A stretch of DNA of 53,096 nt from NCBI RefSeq assembly GCF_032854445.1, contig NW_027018239.1, positions 1-53,096 of the forward strand. Reading direction: 5' to 3'. The notes beneath the pieces are model-generated. The model did not search any database, was not told where the DNA came from, and saw only the letters and a program-made list of their open reading frames with translations. Positions 23,601 through 36,300 of this stretch are shown piece by piece. The stretch's first letter is position 1. Every line of letters starts with the position of its first letter. A program made the position numbers and the translations under genes. This DNA is from Liolophura sinensis. Its lineage: Eukaryota; Mollusca; Polyplacophora; Chitonida; Chitonidae.

Positions 23601-26600
23601 ATCATGTACCTTGTGTTTTTTTATATACAAATGGTGTGGTTTTTCTACATGTAGATAAAGACATTGAGTTTGTCTTCGACTTAGAAGTAAGACATTTGCT
23701 GGGTGAGTTAAATGGGCTTGGCCCAAAGATTTGACGTCGTCTGGGCTACCGAAGGGCACATAACTTATAATGAAAAGTTGAATATAGTAATGACCAGTCG
23801 CGATTGTACATAGTTAATGTAGCCGATTTCAATTAGAAAAAATACCAGGCAAAAATCCAAAAGTGGAAAAACTGTTCCAATGCTGCTGGTAAGAGGCTAA
23901 TCCGACGTATTTTTTGACGAGAAATCGAATGGTGCAAACCACGTTGCTCTCCGACCAATACTTTTGGCTGTAGCCACAAATGAATAATCATTGATGTCAA
24001 GATCACGTGCCCAGCAACGGCTCTTACTCCATGGAAACCAAGGAAATTTGCAATTTTTCAACAGCTGGAGATGCCTGACCCAATTGAGCATCTTTTGGCA
24101 CCTTATTGATGTGGGTCAGTGTTCAATTGTACTTTTTACAGCGGACTGTATCAAGTACCTTTTGTTTTTTTATATACAAATGGTGTGGTTTTTCTACATG
24201 TAGATAAAGACATTGAGTTTGTCTTCGACTTAGAAGTGAGACATTTGCTGGGTGAGTTAAATGGGCTTGGCCCAAAGATTTGACGTCGTCTGGGCTACCG
24301 AAGGGCACATAACTTATAATGAAAAGTTGAATATAGTAATGACCAGTCGCGATTGTACATAGTTAATGTAGCCGAATTCAGTTAGCAAAAAGACCAGGCA
24401 AAATTCCAAAAGTAGAAAAACTGTTCCAATGCTGCTGGTAAGAGGCTAATCCGACGTATTTTTTGACGAGAAATCGAATGGTGCAAACCGCGTTGCTCTC
24501 CGACCAATACTTTTGGCTGTAGCCACAAATGAATAATCATTGATGTCAAGATCACGTGCCCAGCAACGGCTCTTACTCCATGGAAACCAAGGAAATTTGC
24601 AGTTTTTCAACAGCTGGAGATGCCTGGCCCAATTGCGCATCTTTTGGCACCTTATTGATGTGGGTCAGTGTTCAGTTGTACTTTTTACAGCAGACTTTAT
24701 CATGTACCTTGTGTTTTTTTATATACAAATGGTGTGGTTTTTCTACATGTAGATAAAGACATTGAGTTTGTCTTCGACTTAGAAGTAAGACATTTGCTGG
24801 GTGAGTTAAATGGGCTTGGCCCAAAGATTTGACGTCGTCTGGGCTACCGAAGGGCACATAACTTATAATGAAAAGTTGAATATAGTAATGACCAGTCGCG
24901 ATTGTACATAGTTAATGTAGCCGATTTCAATTAGAAAAAATACCAGGCAAAAATCCAAAAGTGGAAAAACTGTTCCAATGCTGCTGGTAAGAGGCTAATC
25001 CGACGTATTTTTTGACGAGAAATCGAATGGTGCAAACCACGTTGCTCTCCGACCAATACTTTTGGCTGTAGCCACAAATGAATAATCATTGATGTCAAGA
25101 GCACGTGCCCAGCAAAGGCTCTTACTCCATGGAAACCAAGGAAATTTGCAATTTTTCAACAGCTGGAGATGCCTGACCCAATTGAGCATCTTTTGGCACC
25201 TTATTGATGTGGGTCAGTGTTCAATTGTACTTTTTACAGCGGACTGTATCAAGTACCTTTTGTTTTTTTTATATACAAATGGTGTGGTTTTTCTACATGT
25301 AGATAAAGACATTGAGTTTGTCTTCGACTTAGAAGTGAGACATTTGCTGGGTGAGTTAAATGGGCTTGGCCCAAAGATTTGACGTCGTCTGGGCTACCGA
25401 AGGGCACATAACTTATAATGAAAAGTTGAATATAGTAATGACCAGTCGCGATTGTACATAGTTAATGTAGCCGAATTCAGTTAGCAAAAAGACCAGGCAA
25501 AATTCCAAAAGTAGAAAAACTGTTCCAATGCTGCTGGTAAGAGGCTAATCCGACGTATTTTTTGACGAGAAATCGAATGGTGCAAACCGCGTTGCTCTCC
25601 GACCAATACTTTTGGCTGTAGCCACAAATGAATAATCATTGATGTCAAGATCACGTGCCCAGCAACGGCTCTTACTCCATGGAAACCAAGGAAATTTGCA
25701 GTTTTTCAACAGCTGGAGATGCCTGGCCCAATTGCGCATCTTTTGGCACCTTATTGATGTGGGTCAGTGTTCAGTTGTACTTTTTACAGCAGACTTTATC
25801 ATGTACCTTGTGTTTTTTTATATACAAATGGTGTGGTTTTTCTACATGTAGATAAAGACATTGAGTTTGTCTTCGACTTAGAAGTAAGACATTTGCTGGG
25901 TGAGTTAAATGGGCTTGGCCCAAAGATTTGACGTCGTCTGGGCTACCGAAGGGCACATAACTTATAATGAAAAGTTGAATATAGTAATGACCAGTCGCGA
26001 TTGTACATAGTTAATGTAGCCGATTTCAATTAGAAAAAATACCAGGCAAAAATCCAAAAGTGGAAAAACTGTTCCAATGCTGCTGGTAAGAGGCTAATCC
26101 GACGTATTTTTTGACGAGAAATCGAATGGTGCAAACCACGTTGCTCTCCGACCAATACTTTTGGCTGTAGCCACAAATGAATAATCATTGATGTCAAGAG
26201 CACGTGCCCAGCAAAGGCTCTTACTCCATGGAAACCAAGGAAATTTGCAATTTTTCAACAGCTGGAGATGCCTGACCCAATTGAGCATCTTTTGGCACCT
26301 TATTGATGTGGGTCAGTGTTCAATTGTACTTTTTACAGCGGACTGTATCAAGTACCTTTTGTTTTTTTATATACAAATGGTGTGGTTTTTCTACATGTAG
26401 ATAAAGACATTGAGTTTGTCTTCGACTTAGAAGTGAGACATTTGCTGGGTGAGTTAAATGGGCTTGGCCCAAAGATTTGACGTCGTCTGGGCTACCGAAG
26501 GGCACATAACTTATAATGAAAAGTTGAATATAGTAATGACCAGTCGCGATTGTACATAGTTAATGTAGCCGAATTCAGTTAGCAAAAAGACCAGGCAAAA

Positions 26601-27836
26601 TTCCAAAAGTAGAAAAACTGTTCCAATGCTGCTGGTAAGAGGCTAATCCGACGTATTTTTTGACGAGAAATCGAATGGTGCAAACCGCGTTGCTCTCCGA
26701 CCAATACTTTTGGCTGTAGCCACAAATGAATAATCATTGATGTCAAGATCACGTGCCCAGCAACGGCTCTTACTCCATGGAAACCAAGGAAATTTGCAAT
26801 TTTTCAACAGCTGGGGATGCCTGGCCCAATTGCGCATCTTTTGGCACCTTATTGATGTGGGTCAGTGTTCAATTGTACTTTTTACAGCGGACTGTATCAA
26901 GTACCTTGTGTTTTTTTTATATACAAATGGTGTGGTTTTTCTACATGTAGATAAAGACATTGAGTTTGTCTTCGACTTAGAAGTAAGACAACTGCTGGGT
27001 GAGTTAAATGGGCTTGGCCCAAAGATTTGACGTCGTCTGGGCTACCGAAGGCCACATAACTTATAATGAAAAGTTGAATATAGTAATGACCAGTCGCGAT
27101 TGTACATAGTTAATGTAGCTGATTTCAATTAGCAAAAAGACCAGGCAAAAATCCAAAAGTGGAAAAACTGTTCCAATGCTGCTGGTAAGAGGCTAATCCG
27201 ACGTATTTTTTGACGAGAAATCGAATGGTGCAAACCGCGTTGCTCTCCGACCAATACTTTTGGCTGTAGCCACAAATGAATAATCATTGATGTCAAGATC
27301 ACGTGCCCAGCAACGGCTCTTACTCCATGGAAACCAAGGAAATTTGCAATTTTTCAACAGCTGGGGATGCCTGGCCCAATTGCGCATCTTTTGGCACCTT
27401 ATTGATGTGGGTCAGTGTTCAATTGTACTTTTTACAGCGGACTGTATCAAGTACCTTGTGTTTTTTTTATATACAAATGGTGTGGTTTTTCTACATGTAG
27501 ATAAAGACATTGAGTTTGTCTTCGACTTAGAAGTAAGACAACTGCTGGGTGAGTTAAATGGGCTTGGCCCAAAGATTTGACGTCGTCTGGGCTACCGAAG
27601 GCCACATAACTTATAATGAAAAGTTGAATATAGTAATGACCAGTCGCGATTGTACATAGTTAATGTAGCCGATTTCAATTAGCAAAAAGACCAGGCAAAA
27701 ATCCAAAAGTGGAAAAACTGTTCCAATGCTGCTGGTAAGAGGCTAATCTGACGTATTTTTTGACGAGAAATCGAATGGTGCAAACCGCGTTGCTCTCCGA
27801 CCAATACTTTTGGCTGTAGCCACAAATGAATAATCA
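20693..27836 (+). repeat. Region C HOR unit 1 (M38-M50, expanded)
   Basis: The subtypes occur in this order. M38: GTGCTTTTTTT. M39: tail GCTGATTTC. M40: CTGAAGATG. M41: T7 tract and GGTTTGG. M42: tail TTAGAAAAAATACC, preceded by AATTTGACG. M43: TTCAGTTG and CAGACTTTATCATG. M44: CCTGACCCAATTGAG, GTGAGAC and tail GAATTCAG. M45-M48: two further pairs of the M43/M44 type. M49 and M50: CTGGGGATG. Without the two extra pairs this is the same nine-monomer order as 28387-33336. Confidence 0.85.
23442..26736 (+). repeat. Three tandem copies of a two-monomer unit (M43-M48)
   Basis: The pair M43 (CAGACTTTATCATG, tail ACCACG) plus M44 (CCTGACCCAATTGAG, GTGAGAC, tail GAATTCAG, AAAATTCC) occurs three times, at 23442-24539, 24540-25638 and 25639-26736. 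The second and third pairs share private changes absent from the first: GCAGTTTTTC in M45 and M47, and CAAGAGCACG plus GCAAAGGC in M46 and M48. By eye the only difference I found between them is one T in the T tract of M46 (T8) versus M48 (T7). This looks like the most recent amplification in the window. Confidence 0.85.
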
Positions 27837-28936
27837 TTGATGTCAAGATCACGTGCCCAGCAACGGCTCTTACTCCATGGAAACCAAGGAAATTTGCAAT
27901 TTTTCAACAGCTGGAGATGCCTGGCCCAATTGCGCATCTTTTGGCACCTTATTGATGTGGGTCAGTGTTCAATTGTACTTTTTACAGCGGACTGTATCAA
28001 GTACCTTGTGCTTTTTTTATATACAAATGGTGTGGTTTTTCTACATGTAGATAAAGACATTGAGTTTGTCTTCGACTTAGAAGTAAGACAACTGCTGGGT
28101 GAGTTAAATGGGCTTGGCCCAAAGATTTGACGTCGTCTGGGCTACCGAAGGGCACATAACTTATAATGAAAAGTTGAATATAGTAATGACCAGTCGCGAT
28201 TGTACATAGTTAATGTAGCCGATTTCAATTCGCAAAAAGGCCAGGCAAAAATCCAAAAGTAGAAAAACTGTTCCAATGCTGCTGGTAAGAGGCTAATCCG
28301 ACGTATTTTTTGACGAGAAATCGAATGGTGCAAACCGCGTTGCTCTCCGACCAATACTTTTGGCTGTAGCCACAAATGAATAATCATTGATGTCAAGATC
28401 ACGTGCCCAGCAACGGCTCTTACTCCATGGAAACCAAGGAAATTTGCAATTTTTCAACAGCTGGAGATGCCTGGCCCAATTGCGCATCTTTTGGCACCTT
28501 ATTGATGTGGGTCAGTGTTCAATTGTACTTTTTACAGCGGACTGTATCAAGTACCTTGTGCTTTTTTTATATACAAATGGTGTGGTTTTTCTACATGTAG
28601 ATAAAGACATTGAGTTTGTCTTCGACTTAGAAGTAAGACAACTGCTGGGTGAGTTAAATGGGCTTGGCCCAAAGATTTGACGTCGTCTGGGCTACCGAAG
28701 GGCACATAACTTATAATGAAAAGTTGAATATAGTAATGACCAGTCGCGATTGTACATAGTTAATGTAGCCGATTTCAATTCGCAAAAAGACCAGGCAAAA
28801 ATCCAAAAGTAGAAAAACTGTTCCAATGCTGCTGGTAAGAGGCTAATCCGACGTATTTTTTGACGAGAAATCGAATGGTGCAAACCGCGTTGCTCTCCGA
28901 CCAATACTTTTGGCTGTAGCCACAAATGAATAATCA
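27837..28936 (+). repeat. Tandem duplication of a single monomer (M51/M52)
   Basis: M51 and M52 both carry GTGCTTTTTTT and CAACTGC with a TTCGC tail. This subtype occurs once per HOR cycle elsewhere (M38, M61). They differ in the tail, AAAAAGGCCAGG in M51 against AAAAAGACCAGG in M52. M51 therefore looks like an extra copy at the junction between HOR units. Confidence 0.75.
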
Positions 28937-31900
28937 TTGATGTCAAGATCACGTGCCCAGCAACGGCTCTTACTCCATGGAAACCAAGGAAATTTGCAAT
29001 TTTTCAACAGCTGGAGATGCCTGGCCCAATTGCGCATCTTTTGGCACCTTATTGATGTGGGTCAGTGTTCAATTGTACTTTTTACAGCGGACTGTATCAA
29101 GTACCTTGTGTTTTTTTTATATACAAATGGTGTGGTTTTTCTACATGTAGATAAAGACATTGAGTTTGTCTTCGACTTAGAAGTAAGACATTTGCTGGGT
29201 GAGTTAAATGGGCTTGGCCCAAAGATTTGACGTCGTCTGGGCTACCGAAGGGCACATAACTTATAATGAAAAGTTGAATATAGTAATGACCAGTCGCGAT
29301 TGTACATAGTTAATGTAGCTGATTTCAATTAGCAAAAAGACCAGGCAAAAATCCAAAAGTGGAAAAACTGTTCCAATGCTGCTGGTAAGAGGCTAATCCG
29401 ACGTATTTTTTGACGAGAAATCGAATGGTGCAAACCGCGTTGCTCTCCGACCAATACTTTTGGCTGTAGCCACAAATGAATAATCATTGATGTCAAGATC
29501 ACGTGCCCAGCAACGGCTCTTACTCCATGGAAACCAAGGAAATTTGCAATTTTTCAACAGCTGAAGATGCCTGGCCCAATTGCGCATCTTTTGGCACCTT
29601 ATTGATGTGGGTCAGTGTTCAATTGTACTTTTTACAGCGGACTGTATCAAGTACCTTGTGTTTTTTTTATATACAAATGGTGTGGTTTTTTCTACATGTA
29701 GATAAAGACATTGAGTTTGTCTTCGACTTAGAAGTAAGACAACTGCTGGGTGAGTTAAATGGGCTTGGCCCAAAGATTTGACGTCGTCTGGGCTACCGAA
29801 GGCCACATAACTTATAATGAAAAGTTGAATATAGTAATGACCAGTCGCGATTGTACATAGTTAATGTAGCCGATTTCAATTCGCAAAAAGACCAGGCAAA
29901 AATCCAAAAGTAGAAAAACTGTTCCAATGCTGCTGGTAAGAGGCTAATCCGACGTATTTTTTGACGAGAAATCGAATGGTGCAAACCGCGTTGCTCTCCG
30001 ACCAATACTTTTGGCTGTAGCCACAAATGAATAATCATTGATGTCAAGATCACGTGCCCAGCAACGGCTCTTACTCCATGGAAACCAAGGAAATTTGCAA
30101 TTTTTCAACAGCTGGAGATGCCTGGCCCAATTGCGCATCTTTTGGCACCTTATTGATGTGGGTCAGTGTTCAATTGTACTTTTTACAGCGGACTGTATCA
30201 AGTACCTTGTGTTTTTTTATATACAAATGGTTTGGTTTTTCTACATGTAGATAAAGACATTGAGTTTGTCTTCGACTTAGAAGTAAGACATTTGCTGGGT
30301 GAGTTAAATGGGCTTGGCCCAAAGATTTGACGTCGTCTGGGCTACCGAAGGCCACATAACTTATAATGAAAAGTTGAATATAGTAATGACCAGTCGCGAT
30401 TGTACATAGTTAATGTAGCCGATTTCAATTAGCAAAAAGACCTGGCAAAAATCCAAAAGTGGAAAAACTGTTCCAATGCTGCTGGTAAGAGGCTAATTTG
30501 ACGTATTTTTTGACGAGAAATCGAATGGTGCAAACCGCGTTGCTCTCCGACCAATACTTTTGGCTGTAGCCACAAATGAATAATCATTGATGTCAAGATC
30601 ACGTGCCCAGCAACGGCTCTTACTCCATGGAAACCAAGGAAATTTGCAATTTTTCAACAGCTGGAGATGCCTGGCCCAATTGCGCATCTTTTGGCACCTT
30701 ATTGATGTGGGTCAGTGTTCAATTGTACTTTTTACAGCGGACTGTATCAAGTACCTTGTGTTTTTTTTATATACAAATGGTGTGGTTTTTCTACATGTAG
30801 ATAAAGACATTGAGTTTGTCTTCGACTTAGAAGTAAGACATTTGCTGGGTGAGTTAAATGGGCTTGGCCCAAAGATTTGACGTCGTCTGGGCTACCGAAG
30901 GGCACATAACTTATAATGAAAAGTTGAATATAGTAATGACCAGTCGCGATTGTACATAGTTAATGTAGCCGATTTCAATTAGAAAAAATACCAGGCAAAA
31001 ATCCAAAAGTGGAAAAACTGTTCCAATGCTGCTGGTAAGAGGCTAATCCGACGTATTTTTTGACGAGAAATCGAATGGTGCAAACCGCGTTGCTCTCCGA
31101 CCAATACTTTTGGCTGTAGCCACAAATGAATAATCATTGATGTCAAGATCACGTGCCCAGCAACGGCTCTTACTCCATGGAAACCAAGGAAATTTGCAAT
31201 TTTTCAACAGCTGGAGATGCCTGGCCCAATTGCGCATCTTTTGGCACCTTATTGATGTGGGTCAGTGTTCAGTTGTACTTTTTACAGCAGACTTTATCAT
31301 GTACCTTGTGTTTTTTTTATATACAAATGGTGTGGTTTTTCTACATGTAGATAAAGACATTGAGTTTGTCTTCGACTTAGAAGTAAGACATTTGCTGGGT
31401 GAGTTAAATGGGCTTGGCCCAAAGATTTGACGTCGTCTGGGCTACCGAAGGGCACATAACTTACAATGAAAAGTTGAATATAGTAATGACCAGTCGCGAT
31501 TGTACATAGTTAATGTAGCCGATTTCAATTAGAAAAAATACCAGGCAAAAATCCAAAAGTGGAAAAAACTGTTCCAATGCTGCTGGTAAGAGGCTAATCC
31601 GACGTATTTTTTGACGAGAAATCGAATGGTGCAAACCACGTTGCTCTCCGACCAATACTTTTGGCTGTAGCCACAAATGAATAATCATTGATGTCAAGAT
31701 CACGTGCCCAGCAACGGCTCTTACTCCATGGAAACCAAGGAAATTTGCAATTTTTCAACAGCTGGAGATGCCTGACCCAATTGAGCATCTTTTGGCACCT
31801 TATTGATGTGGGTCAGTGTTCAATTGTACTTTTTACAGCGGACTGTATCAAGTACCTTTTGTTTTTTTATATACAAATGGTGTGGTTTTTCTACATGTAG

Positions 31901-33336
31901 ATAAAGACATTGAGTTTGTCTTCGACTTAGAAGTGAGACATTTGCTGGGTGAGTTAAATGGGCTTGGCCCAAAGATTTGACGTCGTCTGGGCTACCGAAG
32001 GGCACATAACTTATAATGAAAAGTTGAATATAGTAATGACCAGTCGCGATTGTACATAGTTAATGTAGCCGAATTCAGTTAGCAAAAAGACCAGGCAAAA
32101 TTCCAAAAGTAGAAAAACTGTTCCAATGCTGCTGGTAAGAGGCTAATCCGACGTATTTTTTGACGAGAAATCGAATGGTGCAAACCGCGTTGCTCTCCGA
32201 CCAATACTTTTGGCTGTAGCCACAAATGAATAATCATTGATGTCAAGATCACGTGCCCAGCAACGGCTCTTACTCCATGGAAACCAAGGAAATTTGCAAT
32301 TTTTCAACAGCTGGGGATGCCTGGCCCAATTGCGCATCTTTTGGCACCTTATTGATGTGGGTCAGTGTTCAATTGTACTTTTTACAGCGGACTGTATCAA
32401 GTACCTTGTGTTTTTTTTATATACAAATGGTGTGGTTTTTCTACATGTAGATAAAGACATTGAGTTTGTCTTCGACTTAGAAGTAAGACAACTGCTGGGT
32501 GAGTTAAATGGGCTTGGCCCAAAGATTTGACGTCGTCTGGGCTACCGAAGGCCACATAACTTATAATGAAAAGTTGAATATAGTAATGACCAGTCGCGAT
32601 TGTACATAGTTAATGTAGCTGATTTCAATTAGCAAAAAGACCAGGCAAAAATCCAAAAGTGGAAAAACTGTTCCAATGCTGCTGGTAAGAGGCTAATCCG
32701 ACGTATTTTTTGACGAGAAATCGAATGGTGCAAACCGCGTTGCTCTCCGACCAATACTTTTGGCTGTAGCCACAAATGAATAATCATTGATGTCAAGATC
32801 ACGTGCCCAGCAACGGCTCTTACTCCATGGAAACCAAGGAAATTTGCAATTTTTCAACAGCTGAAGATGCCTGGCCCAATTGCGCATCTTTTGGCACCTT
32901 ATTGATGTGGGTCAGTGTTCAATTGTACTTTTTACAGCGGACTGTATCAAGTACCTTGTGTTTTTTTTATATACAAATGGTGTGGTTTTTCTACATGTAG
33001 ATAAAGACATTGAGTTTGTCTTCGACTTAGAAGTAAGACAACTGCTGGGTGAGTTAAATGGGCTTGGCCCAAAGATTTGACGTCGTCTGGGCTACCGAAG
33101 GCCACATAACTTATAATGAAAAGTTGAATATAGTAATGACCAGTCGCGATTGTACATAGTTAATGTAGCCGATTTCAATTAGCAAAAAGACCAGGCAAAA
33201 ATCCAAAAGTGGAAAAACTGTTCCAATGCTGCTGGTAAGAGGCTAATCTGACGTATTTTTTGACGAGAAATCGAATGGTGCAAACCGCGTTGCTCTCCGA
33301 CCAATACTTTTGGCTGTAGCCACAAATGAATAATCA
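28387..33336 (+). repeat. Region C HOR unit 2 (complete nine monomers, M52-M60)
   Basis: This is the cleanest copy of the region C HOR and is exactly 4,950 bp long. The subtype order is GTGCTTTTTTT (M52), GCTGATTTC tail (M53), CTGAAGATG (M54), T7 with GGTTTGG (M55), AATTTGACG-preceded monomer (M56), TTCAGTTG with CAGACTTTATCATG (M57), CCTGACCCAATTGAG with GAATTC tail (M58), CTGGGGATG (M59), and CTGAAGATG with AATCTGACG tail (M60). M60 sits where unit 1 has a second CTGGGGATG monomer (M50) but shares its AATCTGACG tail. M54 and M57 each carry a singleton one-base insertion. Confidence 0.88.
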
Positions 33337-36300
33337 TTGATGTCAAGATCACGTGCCCAGCAACGGCTCTTACTCCATGGAAACCAAGGAAATTTGCAAT
33401 TTTTCAACAGCTGGAGATGCCTGGCCCAATTGCGCATCTTTTGGCACCTTATTGATGTGGGTCAGTGTTCAATTGTACTTTTTACAGCGGACTGTATCAA
33501 GTACCTTGTGCTTTTTTTATATACAAATGGTGTGGTTTTTCTACATGTAGATAAAGACATTGAGTTTGTCTTCGACTTAGAAGTAAGACAACTGCTGGGT
33601 GAGTTAAATGGGCTTGGCCCAAAGATTTGACGTCGTCTGGGCTACCGAAGGGCACATAACTTATAATGAAAAGTTGAATATAGTAATGACCAGTCGCGAT
33701 TGTACATAGTTAATGTAGCCGATTTCAATTCGCAAAAAGACCAGGCAAAAATCCAAAAGTAGAAAAACTGTTCCAATGCTGCTGGTAAGAGGCTAATCCG
33801 ACGTATTTTTTGACGAGAAATCGAATGGTGCAAACCGCGTTGCTCTCCGACCAATACTTTTGGCTGTAGCCACAAATGAATAATCATTGATGTCAAGATC
33901 ACGTGCCCAGCAACGGCTCTTACTCCATGGAAACCAAGGAAATTTGCAATTTTTCAACAGCTGGAGATGCCTGGCCCAATTGCGCATCTTTTGGCACCTT
34001 ATTGATGTGGGTCAGTGTTCAATTGTACTTTTTACAGCGGACTGTATCAAGTACCTTGTGTTTTTTTTATATACAAATGGTGTGGTTTTTCTACATGTAG
34101 ATAAAGACATTGAGTTTGTCTTCGACTTAGAAGTAAGACATTTGCTGGGTGAGTTAAATGGGCTTGGCCCAAAGATTTGACGTCGTCTGGGCTACCGAAG
34201 GGCACATAACTTATAATGAAAAGTTGAATATAGTAATGACCAGTCGCGATTGTACATAGTTAATGTAGCTGATTTCAATTAGCAAAAAGACCAGGCAAAA
34301 ATCCAAAAGTGGAAAAACTGTTCCAATGCTGCTGGTAAGAGGCTAATCCGACGTATTTTTTGACGAGAAATCGAATGGTGCAAACCGCGTTGCTCTCCGA
34401 CCAATACTTTTGGCTGTAGCCACAAACGAATAATCATTGATGTCAAGATCACGTGCCCAGCAACGGCTCTTACTCCATGGAAACCAAGGAAATTGGCAAT
34501 TTTTCAACAGCTGAAGATGCCTGGCCCAATTGCGCATCTTTTGGCACCTTATTGATGTGGGTCAGTGTTCAATTGTACTTTTTACAGCGGACTGTATCAA
34601 GTACCTTGTGTTTTTTTTATATACAAATGGTGTGGTTTTTCTACATGTAGATAAAGACATTGAGTTTGTCTTCGACTTAGAAGTAAGACAACTGCTGGGT
34701 GAGTTAAATGGGCTTGGCCCAAAGATTTGACGTCGTCTGGGCTACCGAAGGCCACATAACTTATAATGAAAAGTTGAATATAGTAATGACCAGTCGCGAT
34801 TGTACATAGTTAATGTAGCCGATTTCAATTCGCAAAAAGACCAGGCAAAAATCCAAAAGTAGAAAAACTGTTCCAATGCTGCTGGTAAGAGGCTAATCCG
34901 ACGTATTTTTTGACGAGAAATCGAATGGTGCAAACCGCGTTGCTCTCCGACCAATACTTTTGGCTGTAGCCACAAATGAATAATCATTGATGTCAAGATC
35001 ACGTGCCCAGCAACGGCTCTTACTCCATGGAAACCAAGGAAATTTGCAATTTTTCAACAGCTGGAGATGCCTGGCCCAATTGCGCATCTTTTGGCACCTT
35101 ATTGATGTGGGTCAGTGTTCAATTGTACTTTTTACAGCGGACTGTATCAAGTACCTTGTGTTTTTTTATATACAAATGGTTTGGTTTTTCTACATGTAGA
35201 TAAAGACATTGAGTTTGTCTTCGACTTAGAAGTAAGACATTTGCTGGGTGAGTTAAATGGGCTTGGCCCAAAGATTTGACGTCGTCTGGGCTACCGAAGG
35301 CCACATAACTTATAATGAAAAGTTGAATATAGTAATGACCAGTCGCGATTGTACATAGTTAATGTAGCCGATTTCAATTAGCAAAAAGACCTGGCAAAAA
35401 TCCAAAAGTGGAAAAACTGTTCCAATGCTGCTGGTAAGAGGCTAATTTGACGTATTTTTTGACGAGAAATCGAATGGTGCAAACCGCGTTGCTCTCCGAC
35501 CAATACTTTTGGCTGTAGCCACAAATGAATAATCATTGATGTCAAGATCACGTGCCCAGCAACGGCTCTTACTCCATGGAAACCAAGGAAATTTGCAATT
35601 TTTCAACAGCTGGAGATGCCTGGCCCAATTGCGCATCTTTTGGCACCTTATTGATGTGGGTCAGTGTTCAATTGTACTTTTTACAGCGGACTGTATCAAG
35701 TACCTTGTGTTTTTTTTATATACAAATGGTGTGGTTTTTCTACATGTAGATAAAGACATTGAGTTTGTCTTCGACTTAGAAGTAAGACATTTGCTGGGTG
35801 AGTTAAATGGGCTTGGCCCAAAGATTTGACGTCGTCTGGGCTACCGAAGGGCACATAACTTATAATGAAAAGTTGAATATAGTAATGACCAGTCGCGATT
35901 GTACATAGTTAATGTAGCCGATTTCAATTAGAAAAAATACCAGGCAAAAATCCAAAAGTGGAAAAACTGTTCCAATGCTGCTGGTAAGAGGCTAATCCGA
36001 CGTATTTTTTGACGAGAAATCGAATGGTGCAAACCACGTTGCTCTCCGACCAATACTTTTGGCTGTAGCCACAAATGAATAATCATTGATGTCAAGATCA
36101 CGTGCCCAGCAACGGCTCTTACTCCATGGAAACCAAGGAAATTTGCAATTTTTCAACAGCTGGAGATGCCTGACCCAATTGAGCATCTTTTGGCACCTTA
36201 TTGATGTGGGTCAGTGTTCAATTGTACTTTTTACAGCGGACTGTATCAAGTACCTTTTGTTTTTTTATATACAAATGGTGTGGTTTTTCTACATGTAGAT

